Assembly: GCA_016926135.1 (NCBI GenBank)
Contig: JAFGPH010000459.1
Coordinates: 1-20,349, forward strand
Length of the DNA: 20,349 nt
Direction: 5' to 3'
Source: Deltaproteobacteria bacterium
GTDB lineage: Bacteria; Desulfobacterota; DSM-4660; Desulfatiglandales; HGW-15
The position numbers and the translations under genes are program-made. The notes beneath the pieces are model-generated. The model searched no databases. It was given only the letters and a program-made list of their open reading frames with translations, and was not told the DNA's origin. Positions 1-7,313 of the stretch are shown here, piece after piece; within the stretch, counting starts at the first letter, position 1, and each line of letters starts with the position of its first letter.

Positions 1-135
1 GTTTTGCGCAAAAGCATTCTAACCAGTATCGACGGGCGTTTCGAGTGTTTTTCATTCGGTGGCTAAAAAAATCACGCTTGGTTAGGGCCTAGCAGTGTCG
101 TGTCCAACAAATTCGCTTGCAAATACCATGATGTT

Positions 136-162
136 TGAGGGACCGACGGGGGTGGTCCCTCA
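136..162 (+). repeat. 9-bp inverted repeat (hairpin) upstream of typA
   Basis: TGAGGGACC at 136-144 and GGTCCCTCA at 154-162 are perfect inverted copies around a 9-nt G-rich loop. There is no T run after the hairpin on either strand (an A run follows on +), so it does not look like an intrinsic terminator of this strand. It lies upstream of the putative typA promoter. It could be the end of an upstream transcription unit or an operator. The rest of 1-178 shows nothing I can call. Confidence 0.35.
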
Positions 163-178
163 GCGCCGCAAAAAAACC

Positions 179-206
179 TTGCATTCGAGTCCGAAAGGGT
201 TATTCT
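179..206 (+). promoter_or_regulatory. putative sigma70 promoter of typA
   Basis: TTGCAT (179-184) and TATTCT (201-206) are separated by 16 bases and lie about 50 bases upstream of the typA start. Each hexamer matches the consensus at four positions. The placement is plausible, but this is a weak prediction from sequence alone. Confidence 0.35.
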
Positions 207-257
207 GTTGAGTCCGCTGCAATTGGAAAAATGTTGAGATTTCAGAGATGCACAATG

Positions 258-2099
258 ATGTCAAACAACCCCAGAAACGACCGATTGAGAAATATTGCCA
301 TTATCGCCCACGTCGATCACGGTAAGACAACCCTTGTAGACGCCATGTTACGCCAGAGCGGGCTTTTCAGGGTCAACCAGGAAATCGACGAGCGGCTCAT
401 GGACACCCTGGACCTGGAAAGGGAGCGAGGAATAACGATCGCGGCCAAGAATTGTTCAGTGCCGTGGAAGGGGGTTCGCATCAACATCGTGGATACCCCC
501 GGCCATGCGGATTTCGGCGGAGAGGTGGAGCGGGCACTTTCCATGGTGGACGGAGCAATCCTCCTGGTCGACGCCTCGGAAGGCCCCCTGCCCCAGACCC
601 GTTTCGTTCTCAGAAAGGCCCTGGAGGCCGGACTCAGGATCATCGTGGTCATCAACAAGGTCGATCGCAAGGACGCCCGGCCGGCAGAGGTCCTCAATGA
701 GATCTACGACCTGATGATCGACCTGGGGGCCACGGAGGAGCAGCTTGAGTTTCCTCTCCTTTACGCTGTCGGCCGTGACGGCATCGCCATGAACCAACCG
801 CACGAGAGGGGGAAAGACCTCCACGTTCTCATGGATACCATCCTCGATGAGATTCCCGGTCCGCGCCACGAATCCGGTGCGCCTTTCCAGATGCTTGTGT
901 CGGACCTTGGATACTCCGACTACGTGGGCCGCCTGGCCGTCGGAAAGGTCTTCAGCGGGACGGCCCGATCCAGGGACAACCTGTTGCGCATCGGACAGGA
1001 GGGCGAAGCCGTCCCCCTCAAGGTGACGAAGCTCCAAATCCACGAGGGGATGACCCTGAAGGAGGTGGACGAGGTCCATCCAGGAGACATAGCGGTGCTG
1101 GCCGGCATCGAGGAAGTCAAGATCGGGGATACCATCTCCAACTCCTGGACTCGAAAGGCCCTGCCCCGGATCAATGTGGACGAACCGACCGTGTCCATGA
1201 CCTTCACGGTCAACGACTCTCCGTTCGGGGGAAGAGAGGGAAAGTTCGTGCAATCCAGCCGGATCCGTGAACGCCTCCGAAAGGAGACCCTCCTCAACGT
1301 GGCCGTTCAGGTGGAAGAAAACGGCGACCGGGACAACGTCGTGGTCAAAGGCAGGGGAGAGTTCCAACTGGCCATCCTCATCGAGACCATGAGAAGGGAA
1401 GGGTATGAATTCTGCGTGGGCCGGCCCGAGGTCATCTACCGCATGAAAAACGGCGACAGGCTCGAACCCATCGAGCGGGTGCTGGTGGACTGCGAAGATC
1501 GCTTTCTGGGTGTGGTGACGGAGAAGCTCTCTCTGCGCAAGGGCAAGATTGTCAACCTGGTCAACAACGGCAAAGGGAGGGCGCGCCTGGAATTCTCCGT
1601 ACCCGCCCGTACCCTGATCGGCTACCGGGACGAGTTCCTCACCGACACCCGGGGCACCGGGGTCATGCATGCCGTGTTCGACGGGTACGCGGAATTCCGG
1701 GGGGAGTGCCCCAGCCGCTTCACCGGCTCCATCGTCGCCGACCGAACGGGAAAGGCCGTCGCCTATGCCCTCTGCAACCTGGAACCCAGGGGTCGCCTCT
1801 TCGTGGTTCCCGGCGATCCGGTCTACGAGGGCATGATCGTGGGCGAGCACAGCCGGGGTCAGGACATCGACGTCAACCCCTGCAAGGAGAAGAAGCTGAC
1901 CAATATCCGGGCTGCCGGAAAGGACGATAACGTCATCCTCACACCGATCAAACCCATGACCCTGGAGCAGGCCATCAGCTTTATACGCGAAGACGAACTC
2001 CTGGAGGTCACACCGCGGTCCATACGCATGCGAAAGGCCCTTCTCCCGGCCCAGAAACGCCACAACGCCTCCCGGATAAACAGGAAGCAAGCGGCATAG
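258..2099 (+). CDS. typA: Ribosome-associated translational GTPase TypA/BipA
   Basis: This is a translation-factor GTPase of the EF-G/LepA group that binds the 70S ribosome and is linked to stress adaptation and ribosome assembly. From the chosen start the protein is 613 residues, the usual TypA length. All GTPase motifs are present: G1 AHVDHGKT (17-24), G2 RGIT (57-60), G3 DTPGH (79-83) and G4 NKVD (133-136). The EF-G-like domains II, III and V and the TypA-specific C-terminal domain follow, including a GTGVMHAVF stretch and a basic tail. The frame stays open upstream to a TTG at 135, but homology begins at MSNNPRNDRLRN. Adjacent ATGs at 255 and 258 are both possible starts, with a weak GAGATG ribosome site. 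The zinc-ribbon gene follows 31 bases later and may be cotranscribed. Nothing is missing from the family core. Confidence 0.96.
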   Translation: MSNNPRNDRLRNIAIIAHVDHGKTTLVDAMLRQSGLFRVNQEIDERLMDTLDLERERGITIAAKNCSVPWKGVRINIVDTPGHADFGGEVERALSMVDGAILLVDASEGPLPQTRFVLRKALEAGLRIIVVINKVDRKDARPAEVLNEIYDLMIDLGATEEQLEFPLLYAVGRDGIAMNQPHERGKDLHVLMDTILDEIPGPRHESGAPFQMLVSDLGYSDYVGRLAVGKVFSGTARSRDNLLRIGQEGEAVPLKVTKLQIHEGMTLKEVDEVHPGDIAVLAGIEEVKIGDTISNSWTRKALPRINVDEPTVSMTFTVNDSPFGGREGKFVQSSRIRERLRKETLLNVAVQVEENGDRDNVVVKGRGEFQLAILIETMRREGYEFCVGRPEVIYRMKNGDRLEPIERVLVDCEDRFLGVVTEKLSLRKGKIVNLVNNGKGRARLEFSVPARTLIGYRDEFLTDTRGTGVMHAVFDGYAEFRGECPSRFTGSIVADRTGKAVAYALCNLEPRGRLFVVPGDPVYEGMIVGEHSRGQDIDVNPCKEKKLTNIRAAGKDDNVILTPIKPMTLEQAISFIREDELLEVTPRSIRMRKALLPAQKRHNASRINRKQAA

Positions 2100-2130
2100 A
2101 TCCTACCACCCCCGGCAAAGGAAAGATCCC

Positions 2131-2568
2131 ATGGCACCTCGAGTTGCGGAAAACGTCCTCTCCTACTGCACAAACTGCAAGATGGACCTCATCCACACGA
2201 TTGTCGCCGTCAAGGGCGACAAGATCGCGAGGGTGCTCTGCCGCACCTGCAAGAAGGAACACGCCTTCAGACTCCCCCTTGAACTCAGGGCCTCGTCGAA
2301 AAAAAGGCGGGCAGTGAAAAGCCCTGGACCCATCAAGGCGAGATCGACCCCGGCCGAATGGGAAAAGGCCATGGAGCAGGTAGCAGGCCTTCCCGCGAAG
2401 GCCTATACACTGGGCGGTTCTTTCGAGGCAGGAGAAAAGGTGGATCACCCGATGTTCGGTCCGGGCGTGGTCAGAAGACTGATTTCTCCGAACAAGATGG
2501 AGGTGGTGTTCGAAGAAGAGGTCAAGGTGATGATCCGCGGTGAGTCGCCGGACACATCCGCGAGATAG
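2131..2568 (+). CDS. Small zinc-ribbon protein with C-terminal SH3-like/CarD-like segment (unknown function)
   Basis: This is a 145-residue cytoplasmic protein without a signal peptide. Two Cys pairs (C13/C16 and C37/C40) form an N-terminal zinc ribbon. A basic linker (about 55-75) follows, and then a segment around 98-137 containing the pattern GEKVDHPMFGPGVV. That pattern resembles the small beta-barrel found in CarD-type and UvrD C-terminal regions, which often contact RNA polymerase or nucleic acid. An AAAGGAAAG ribosome site precedes the ATG. It lies 31 bases after typA and converges with the enoyl-CoA hydratase gene, leaving only 5 bases between the two stops. A nucleic-acid or polymerase-associated role is inference; I do not recognise a named family. 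Confidence 0.8.
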   Translation: MAPRVAENVLSYCTNCKMDLIHTIVAVKGDKIARVLCRTCKKEHAFRLPLELRASSKKRRAVKSPGPIKARSTPAEWEKAMEQVAGLPAKAYTLGGSFEAGEKVDHPMFGPGVVRRLISPNKMEVVFEEEVKVMIRGESPDTSAR

Positions 2569-2573
2569 AACGC

Positions 2574-3305
2574 CTAAGCCCCCGCCATCGGGAAAGCCAG
2601 CGTGCTCTCAAAGTAGTCGGGATCCACCTCATCGATGATCCGGGCGATCCCGGATCGGATTCGACGCTTCATCTCCGCGTAGGTGTCCGGCCGCTTCTTC
2701 GCCAGTGCGGCCGCAAACTCGACGGCCTTTGGCACCAGATCATGGGCCGGGAACACGGCGTCCACGAAACCGTAGGTCATCGCTTCCGGGCCCGTGACGC
2801 GTTTTCCGGTGTAGTACATCTGCCGGAATCCCTGGGGGGTCATGACCGCCCGGCAGATGGCGATCATACCGGGAAGCAGGGGAATGTTGATGTCCGACTC
2901 GGGGATGCATGCCCAGCCCCGTTCCTCCCGCATGAACCTGAAGTCCATGTGCGCAGCCATGAAAAGCCCACCCGCGAAGGTATGTCCGTTCAACGCGGCC
3001 ACCACCGGCTTGGGGTAGAGCGTCCAACGCTTGTACATCGAATTCATGGTCCTGAGATAGCCCAGTACGGCCGGCATGTCCGCGATGTGTCCGGAGATCC
3101 ACTCCAGGTCCAGGCCGTTGGAGAAAAACCTCGGATCCCCGCCGGTCACCACCAGTGCGCCGATCTCTTTCTCCCCCTCGGCCCTTCCCAGTGTCTCCAC
3201 GATCTCGGCCATGAAATCCGGGTGAAATCTGTTTTCTGCCCCGTAGCGGAGGGTCATCAGGCCCACTCGCTCCGTCTTCTGGGTTTCCAGGGTTACATAC
3301 GTCAT
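2574..3305 (-). CDS. Enoyl-CoA hydratase/isomerase (crotonase) family protein
   Basis: This 243-residue member of the crotonase superfamily is expected to act on acyl-CoA thioesters as a hydratase or a delta3,delta2-enoyl-CoA isomerase. The first oxyanion-hole segment is FSNGLDLE (61-68) and the second is GHTFAGGLFM (107-116). A Glu in the position of a crotonase catalytic acid is in IPESDINIPLLPGM (E136). The single clear Glu and the IPLLPG pattern look more like isomerases than classical hydratases, but this does not fix the reaction. The start has a good AAGGAG site. It lies 96 bases downstream of a same-strand gene of unknown function. It is not part of the AOR locus. Confidence 0.88.
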   Translation of the reverse strand: MTYVTLETQKTERVGLMTLRYGAENRFHPDFMAEIVETLGRAEGEKEIGALVVTGGDPRFFSNGLDLEWISGHIADMPAVLGYLRTMNSMYKRWTLYPKPVVAALNGHTFAGGLFMAAHMDFRFMREERGWACIPESDINIPLLPGMIAICRAVMTPQGFRQMYYTGKRVTGPEAMTYGFVDAVFPAHDLVPKAVEFAAALAKKRPDTYAEMKRRIRSGIARIIDEVDPDYFESTLAFPMAGA

Positions 3306-3401
3306 CGCTCGCTGCTCCTTATGGTGCGGGTTCGCTGGTGTCCACGGGGAGGCCTACCTGTTCACGTTCTCGTCTTCCAACGGTCTCTGCCCTTTGAGTT
3401 C

Positions 3402-4205
3402 CTAACCGTTCAGTGGGATCTCGTCAAATCCCGGCCTCAAAAACCCTCTGGCGCGGGGAAAGGTCTCTTCCACTTTGCCCCTCAGTCGATCCAGATGGGC
3501 CAGGATAGCCAGGATCTCGCGGTCATGGTAGGGAAACTGGTTGCGGATGATTCCCCAGGCCGCAATGGATCGATCTATGCCGATGAGGGCCACCTTCGCC
3601 GACCCGTCCGAATCCTTGGCGTGCTGGTATATCGCGTCGGCAGGCTCCGGGTCCTCTTTCAGCAGACCATGCACGGCCCTCATCAACTTCACATAGATCT
3701 GGTGCTGGTACCAGCGGACCACCTCCAGGGCGTCTTCAAGATCACTCGTTTCCGGCGACTTGCCGTCCCGGCCAACCGGGCCGCGGGCAGGTCCTGTTTC
3801 CTCCTCCGGTCCAAAGAAGGGTTCTGCAGCATCAAACCACCTCTCCGCCATGTCAGTGTAAGACTTACCGGCCCGGCATATTCCGTAATTCTCAGCGGTT
3901 TCTCTCCACAGCCTCTCCTGCTCCTCCGCTTCATCCAAGTCAAGCTCCTCCAGATCGATTCCTTCCTGAGCCGCCCTTTCCCTGAGCAGCTCAATCGTGA
4001 CGTGGAACATCCCCTCCAGGTTTTTCCAGAAGGCCTCATTGCGGATATCCCGAGTTTCAGGATCGCCGGACTCCTCTTCACCCATGGCGTAATTGAGACA
4101 GCGGGAGGTTTGAGGGCAGCGTTCGCACCATCGATCGCAGTAGTTGTAAATGCCGCTGATCCATCTCTCATCCTGAGCCAGTTCCTTGACCCTTTTCTGG
4201 TCCAT
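3402..4205 (-). CDS. Conserved-looking hypothetical protein with N-terminal Cys cluster
   Basis: This is a 267-residue soluble, acidic protein. The start is the ATG preceded by a GGAAGGAG site; the frame is open 37 codons further up, but that part looks non-coding. The N-terminus carries C23, C27, C30 and C36 (YCDRWCERCPQTSRC), spaced CX3CX2CX5C, a likely zinc or iron-sulfur site. The middle is rich in Glu/Asp and probably helical (LEELDLDEAEEQERLW). The C-terminal part contains RSIAAWGIIRNQFPYHDREI followed by a helical segment. No signal peptide or membrane segment is evident. I do not recognise the family. Orientation and spacing suggest a transcription unit with the downstream enoyl-CoA hydratase/isomerase gene. 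Confidence 0.8.
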   Translation of the reverse strand: MDQKRVKELAQDERWISGIYNYCDRWCERCPQTSRCLNYAMGEEESGDPETRDIRNEAFWKNLEGMFHVTIELLRERAAQEGIDLEELDLDEAEEQERLWRETAENYGICRAGKSYTDMAERWFDAAEPFFGPEEETGPARGPVGRDGKSPETSDLEDALEVVRWYQHQIYVKLMRAVHGLLKEDPEPADAIYQHAKDSDGSAKVALIGIDRSIAAWGIIRNQFPYHDREILAILAHLDRLRGKVEETFPRARGFLRPGFDEIPLNG

Positions 4206-4304
4206 GGTGATGCGCTCCTTCCGGTCCCCTGTATGAGCCCATGGTAGACGGCGACTCAGGGGCGTCCCTGTTTCGCCCGGCCTTTCGTGAACCGGCGTGG
4301 CATG

Positions 4305-4333
4305 ATCATAGAACATTTCCGACCGGGGAGCAA
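4305..4333 (-). promoter_or_regulatory. putative sigma70 promoter for the Cys-cluster protein
   Basis: On the minus strand TTGCTC (4333-4328) and TATGAT (4310-4305) are separated by 17 bases, about 100 bases upstream of the start at 4205. The -10 box is strong and the -35 box weak. The rest of 4206-4428 holds no gene I can support. Confidence 0.35.
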
Positions 4334-4389
4334 AGAAAACAGGGGGCGGGTCAAGTCACGGGCGTCACCCTGGTCCGAACCTTTCCGCT

Positions 4390-4422
4390 TCTTCTGTTAT
4401 CCTGCACGGAATCGACAGAAGA
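4390..4422 (-). terminator. inverted repeat just after the kinase stop (possible terminator without T run)
   Basis: TCTTCTGT (4390-4397) and ACAGAAGA (4415-4422) are perfect 8-bp inverted copies around 17 bases. The repeat begins 6 bases past the kinase stop codon read on the minus strand. There is no T tract, so termination is only suggested by position. Confidence 0.25.
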
Positions 4423-4428
4423 GAGCGA

Positions 4429-5314
4429 TCATGAAGCCTCGCCCATCCTCGCAAGAACATCTTCGAAAGAGCCTTGAAAGGGACCGGGGGTTTCCATCTT
4501 GATAGAAGTTAGGGCTGTGGCAAAACTCAGTGAATCTCGAACGTCATGGTCGATCCTTCTGGCAAGGTAGGCTCCGGTGGTCGTATCACGGCGCCCGGTT
4601 CTCCCTCGGGAGTTCCTGTTGGAAAACCTCTTGAAAAAAGTCTCCCCGTTGTACCGGGCGAACGCTCCCTCCGAACAGGTCAGGATGGTCTCCGGGAACC
4701 CCCCATCCCTCCACCACCTTGGCCGCTTTCTCCAGGTCACGGGTTCCCGTCAGTACCTCGGCCTCGACCACGTCAAGCTTCATCATATCGGCGAGGAGTG
4801 CAATTTCGCTTTTCCCCGAAACATCCCTGAACCGAATCACACCGGTCTTGGGCTCAACCTGGCGCACAAAGGCTTGCATGTCTACAGACAGGCGATATCC
4901 CCGTTGCTTCAGATGTCGCATGAACTCCAGGGTGAACTCACGGTCCGTCAGGGCCCCAGGATGGATGGTGCACGGCTCAACGGGAGGGATATCCTCCGTC
5001 ACAAAAAACCCGGCATCTCGGGTCTGAAACATCATCCTTTCATCCACGTTCCCGGTGGGGTGGACAACCCGCATGTGCGTGGTCAAGGGAGCGGGACGCA
5101 GATAGACGTCGATCCCTGCCGCTTTCAGCGTTTCCAGAATATGCCCGTCCCCTTCATCCATCCTGGTGACCACGGCAATCCTCTTCCTTGTCCGGCAGGC
5201 GGCAAAGGCCCCGAAAAGCGGGGCTCCTCCCGGAGTGCCGCGGACGAACCCCTCCGGCGTCTCGATTTCATCGACCGTTACATGACCCATGAAAACCACA
5301 TCATAGCGATTCAT
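4429..5314 (-). pseudogene. PfkB-family carbohydrate/nucleoside kinase, frameshifted
   Basis: PfkB (ribokinase-like) kinases transfer phosphate from ATP to sugars or nucleosides. Frame one starts at MNRYDVVFMGHVTVDEI, with the family's substrate-side GTPGGAPLFGAFAAC (26-40), and is good up to KVVEGWG (about residue 205). The remainder of the family, including ILTCSEGAFARYNGE, the ATP/anion-hole motif GRTGRRDTTTGAYLARR and SLSFATALTSIKMETPG, is in another frame ending at 4429. Removing one base from the run of six C at 4699-4704 joins the frames as KVVEGWGFPETILTCSEG, restoring an unbroken protein of about 295 residues. As written, frame one runs on to a stop at 4586 and lacks the catalytic Asp. 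The motif also reads GRRD rather than the usual G-x-G-D. It may be a true pseudogene or a one-base sequence error. Confidence 0.85.
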
Positions 5315-5480
5315 TTCTGATCCCGTTGGAAGTGAGTCCCTCTGCGTTGCGAGCCCATTCCTCATCCAACCCGAACCGGGGCCCCGTAACGGTTCTGAAA
5401 AGACTGCGTTCGAACTCGATGAACGGATCACGCTCATCAGGGGGAGGAGCAAGCAGGAACCCCATCACCTTTGTCGGCAT
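5301..5480 (-). CDS. Short ORF upstream of and overlapping the kinase (doubtful)
   Basis: A 59-codon frame from MPTKVMGFLLAPPPDERD ends in TGA 14 bases inside the kinase start; an alternative ATG lies at 5504. Codon choice (GAG, ATC, TTC, CGC) looks like coding DNA, and the segment DPFIEFERSLFRTVTGPRFG looks protein-like. No strong ribosome site is visible for either start and I do not recognise the product. It could be a small protein coupled to the kinase or a remnant. Confidence 0.3.
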   Translation of the reverse strand: MPTKVMGFLLAPPPDERDPFIEFERSLFRTVTGPRFGLDEEWARNAEGLTSNGIRNESL

Positions 5481-5737
5481 TGGTTGCCCGGTGTCCTGTT
5501 TCATAAGGACACTTCAGGGGTTGGATCATCCGTCACCTTGGTTCACCCTCCGGCACCGGAGCCAGCAGGGGCCGAGTCGATGCAGGCACGCCCCTGGGCC
5601 TGCCGAGGGAAGCGCCGAGGACACATCCGACCGACAATATCCAAGAAATCTCGCCCGGGTTCAACATGTTTTCTCAGGAGCCCTCGTGGACAGCCGGAGA
5701 TGATGTTGGGAAGCCGAGCCGGGATCCTCCTTCGGCC

Positions 5738-5766
5738 TTGACAGGTGATTCCCCAACCAGTAGTAC
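5738..5766 (+). promoter_or_regulatory. putative promoter upstream of the first TauE/SafE gene
   Basis: A perfect TTGACA (5738-5743) is followed after 17 bases by TAGTAC (5761-5766), a poor -10 box, 65 bases before the permease start. Apart from this I see nothing supportable in 5505-5830, a 326-base stretch without a recognised gene. Confidence 0.3.
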
Positions 5767-5830
5767 TCATGAAATCGTGTTCATTCCGTTGGGTATCCAC
5801 AGTCAGGAAGCAGCTTAGGACAAACACACC

Positions 5831-6577
5831 ATGGGCACATGGAATCTGCTGATCATCTTCGTTGTGGGAGCAGTCGCCGGCTTCTTCGGCAGCCTGACGG
5901 GCGGAGGAGGTCTCATTACGGTCCCCGCTCTCATTCTGGCCGGGCTGCCACCCCATATCGCCGTGGCAACCAACCGGCTGGGATCGGTTGGTCTGTTCAG
6001 CACGAGCTGGTACAAGTTCCACCAGAAGGGGAGCATCGACTACCGAATCGCGCTCGTCGTCGGCATTCCTTTCCTGATAGGGTCCGTCTTCGGTGCCCGC
6101 CTCCTCCTCCAGGTGGATGAGGCCCTCCTGAAAAGGTTCATCGCCCTCTTCACACTACTGATCCTCGCGTTCATGGCATTCCGATCGGACGTGGGCATCC
6201 GGAAGAGGCAGAGGAGCATCCGGGGCTGGGAGTATCTCCTGGGGGGAACTCTGGCCGGCATCATCGGAATCTACGCCGGTTTCTATGCCCCCGGGTTCGG
6301 CCTGTTCCTGGCCTACGTTCAAATCCTCCTCTTCGGTCAGACCTTCATCGAGAGCGCAGCAACCTGGAAGATCGGCGCGGTGCTTTTCTCTGTGACCACC
6401 TCGGTCATGTTTGCCTTCAACGACCTGATCCTATACCCCGCCGCGGTGGTGCTGTTCGCGGGAATGTCGGCGGGTTCCTACCTGGGTGCCCACTACTCGG
6501 ACAGGATCGGGAACGTGTGGGTCAAGCGTTTTTTCGTGGCCGTCGTCCTCATCACCACCCTGAAGATGGCCATCTAG
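5831..6577 (+). CDS. TauE/SafE family membrane permease (copy 1)
   Basis: This is a 248-residue polytopic membrane protein of the TauE/SafE (sulfite exporter) family, which moves small organic or sulfur anions across the cytoplasmic membrane. Residues 5-38 hold the family's first repeat, with the Gly-rich motif GSLTGGGGLITVPALILAG. It is followed by the conserved ATNRLGSVGLFSTSWYKF stretch. Hydrophobic segments recur at about 70-115, 135-175, 180-220 and 228-245, giving seven to eight likely transmembrane helices. The start follows a weak TTAGGAC site. It stands alone, on the same strand as and about 200 bases before the cupin/AOR array; a similar gene lies at the far end of the locus. The substrate is not predictable from sequence. 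Confidence 0.88.
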   Translation: MGTWNLLIIFVVGAVAGFFGSLTGGGGLITVPALILAGLPPHIAVATNRLGSVGLFSTSWYKFHQKGSIDYRIALVVGIPFLIGSVFGARLLLQVDEALLKRFIALFTLLILAFMAFRSDVGIRKRQRSIRGWEYLLGGTLAGIIGIYAGFYAPGFGLFLAYVQILLFGQTFIESAATWKIGAVLFSVTTSVMFAFNDLILYPAAVVLFAGMSAGSYLGAHYSDRIGNVWVKRFFVAVVLITTLKMAI

Positions 6578-6696
6578 CCGGAAGCGATCTCCCCTTTTCT
6601 CAGCTCAGGCTTGCAGAGCCATACCCCGAAGGCCGTCGACCAGCAACCAAAAGCCCCTCCCCCTTCACTCATTTTCGTGTTGACCTGCGCGTGGAA

Positions 6697-6725
6697 TTGA
6701 CATTTAATAAGAAATAATATATTAT
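6697..6725 (+). promoter_or_regulatory. strong sigma70-type promoter of the cupin gene (and possibly the AOR array)
   Basis: TTGACA (6697-6702) and TATTAT (6720-6725) are separated by exactly 17 bases, 61 bases before the cupin start. The -35 box is perfect and the -10 box matches five of six positions. The surrounding sequence is strikingly AT-rich against the GC-rich background. No clear terminator separates the cupin from AOR-1, so this promoter may serve the whole array. Confidence 0.7.
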
Positions 6726-6727
6726 TT
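6712..6727. promoter_or_regulatory. 16-bp perfect AT-only palindrome over the -10 box (candidate operator)
   Basis: AAATAATATATTATTT is perfectly self-complementary and covers the -10 hexamer of the cupin promoter. Its position suits a repressor site. The GntR/FCD regulator encoded in the array is the obvious candidate ligand, which is inference. Confidence 0.4.
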
Positions 6728-6786
6728 TTTGCCTATGGGCCCCGTGCATGCAAAGGAACCCCGGCGCGATTGAGAAGGAGGGAGTG

Positions 6787-7167
6787 ATGGATCCAAAGGA
6801 ACACGAAGTCGTTTTTGGGTCTTTTGAAGCGATGCAAGGAGAGCAGATCAATGAGGGTTACTACCGCCGGATGGTGAACGGAAAGAACCAAATGGTCTGT
6901 CTGGTGGACATCCGCCCGGGCTGGATCACCAAAAGCCACAAGCATGGAAACGACGAATCCATGTACATCGTGGAGGGGGACACATCCTGCACCGTGGGTG
7001 ATCGAACGTGCCAATTGAAGGCCGGTGACGTGATCTACATCCCCCCCAACGTGGAACACGAACTGGTGGTGGGTGACAAGGGATGCCGAATGATCAAGGT
7101 TTTCAGCCCACCCCGAGCGGACTTCTTGGACGGCTCCGACCGGTATCTGAGAGACGCCAAAAGCTAG
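6787..7167 (+). CDS. Cupin-domain protein (copy 1)
   Basis: This is a 126-residue single-domain cupin. Motif 1 is GWITKSHKHGNDESMYIVEG, supplying metal ligands H51, H53 and E57; motif 2 is GDVIYIPPNVEHELV, supplying H91. All four canonical ligands are present, so a metal-binding beta-barrel is expected. Whether it is an enzyme (isomerase, dioxygenase, lyase) or a binding protein cannot be told. The start is the ATG behind GAGAAGGAGGGAG; an upstream in-frame ATG at 6748 lacks a site. It is the first gene of the AOR array, 146 bases before AOR-1, and is driven by the promoter at 6697-6725. Confidence 0.88.
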   Translation: MDPKEHEVVFGSFEAMQGEQINEGYYRRMVNGKNQMVCLVDIRPGWITKSHKHGNDESMYIVEGDTSCTVGDRTCQLKAGDVIYIPPNVEHELVVGDKGCRMIKVFSPPRADFLDGSDRYLRDAKS

Positions 7168-7313
7168 CGCAGTCTCTCAACGTCATCGTTACAATGGTGC
7201 CGTGCCCTCATAGGATAACACCTTACAGGGCGCCCCTGAAAACAGGATGGCGCTGCAAAAGGTTCCGTTGAGAAACACACTGCGCCTTTGACCGCGACAC
7301 GAGGATAAACGAT

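Noticed and set aside
136..162. Intrinsic terminator at the window start
   Set aside because: The hairpin is good but no T tract follows on either strand.
456..2090. 544-codon open frame antisense to typA
   Set aside because: It lies entirely opposite a complete, well-conserved TypA gene; long antisense frames are common in GC-rich coding DNA and the translation resembles no family.
2742..4247. 501-codon + strand frame across the crotonase and Cys-cluster genes
   Set aside because: Both minus-strand genes have ribosome sites and family-like or coherent sequence; this frame has neither.
5543..6022. Minus-strand 159-codon frame overlapping the first TauE/SafE gene
   Set aside because: It overlaps conserved permease coding sequence and has no recognised domain; the part beyond the permease (5543-5830) is not convincing as a gene.
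7226..7238. Short GC hairpin CAGGG-CGC-CCCTG between cupin 1 and AOR-1 as a terminator
   Set aside because: The stem is only five pairs with no T run, and the genes are co-oriented; more likely incidental.
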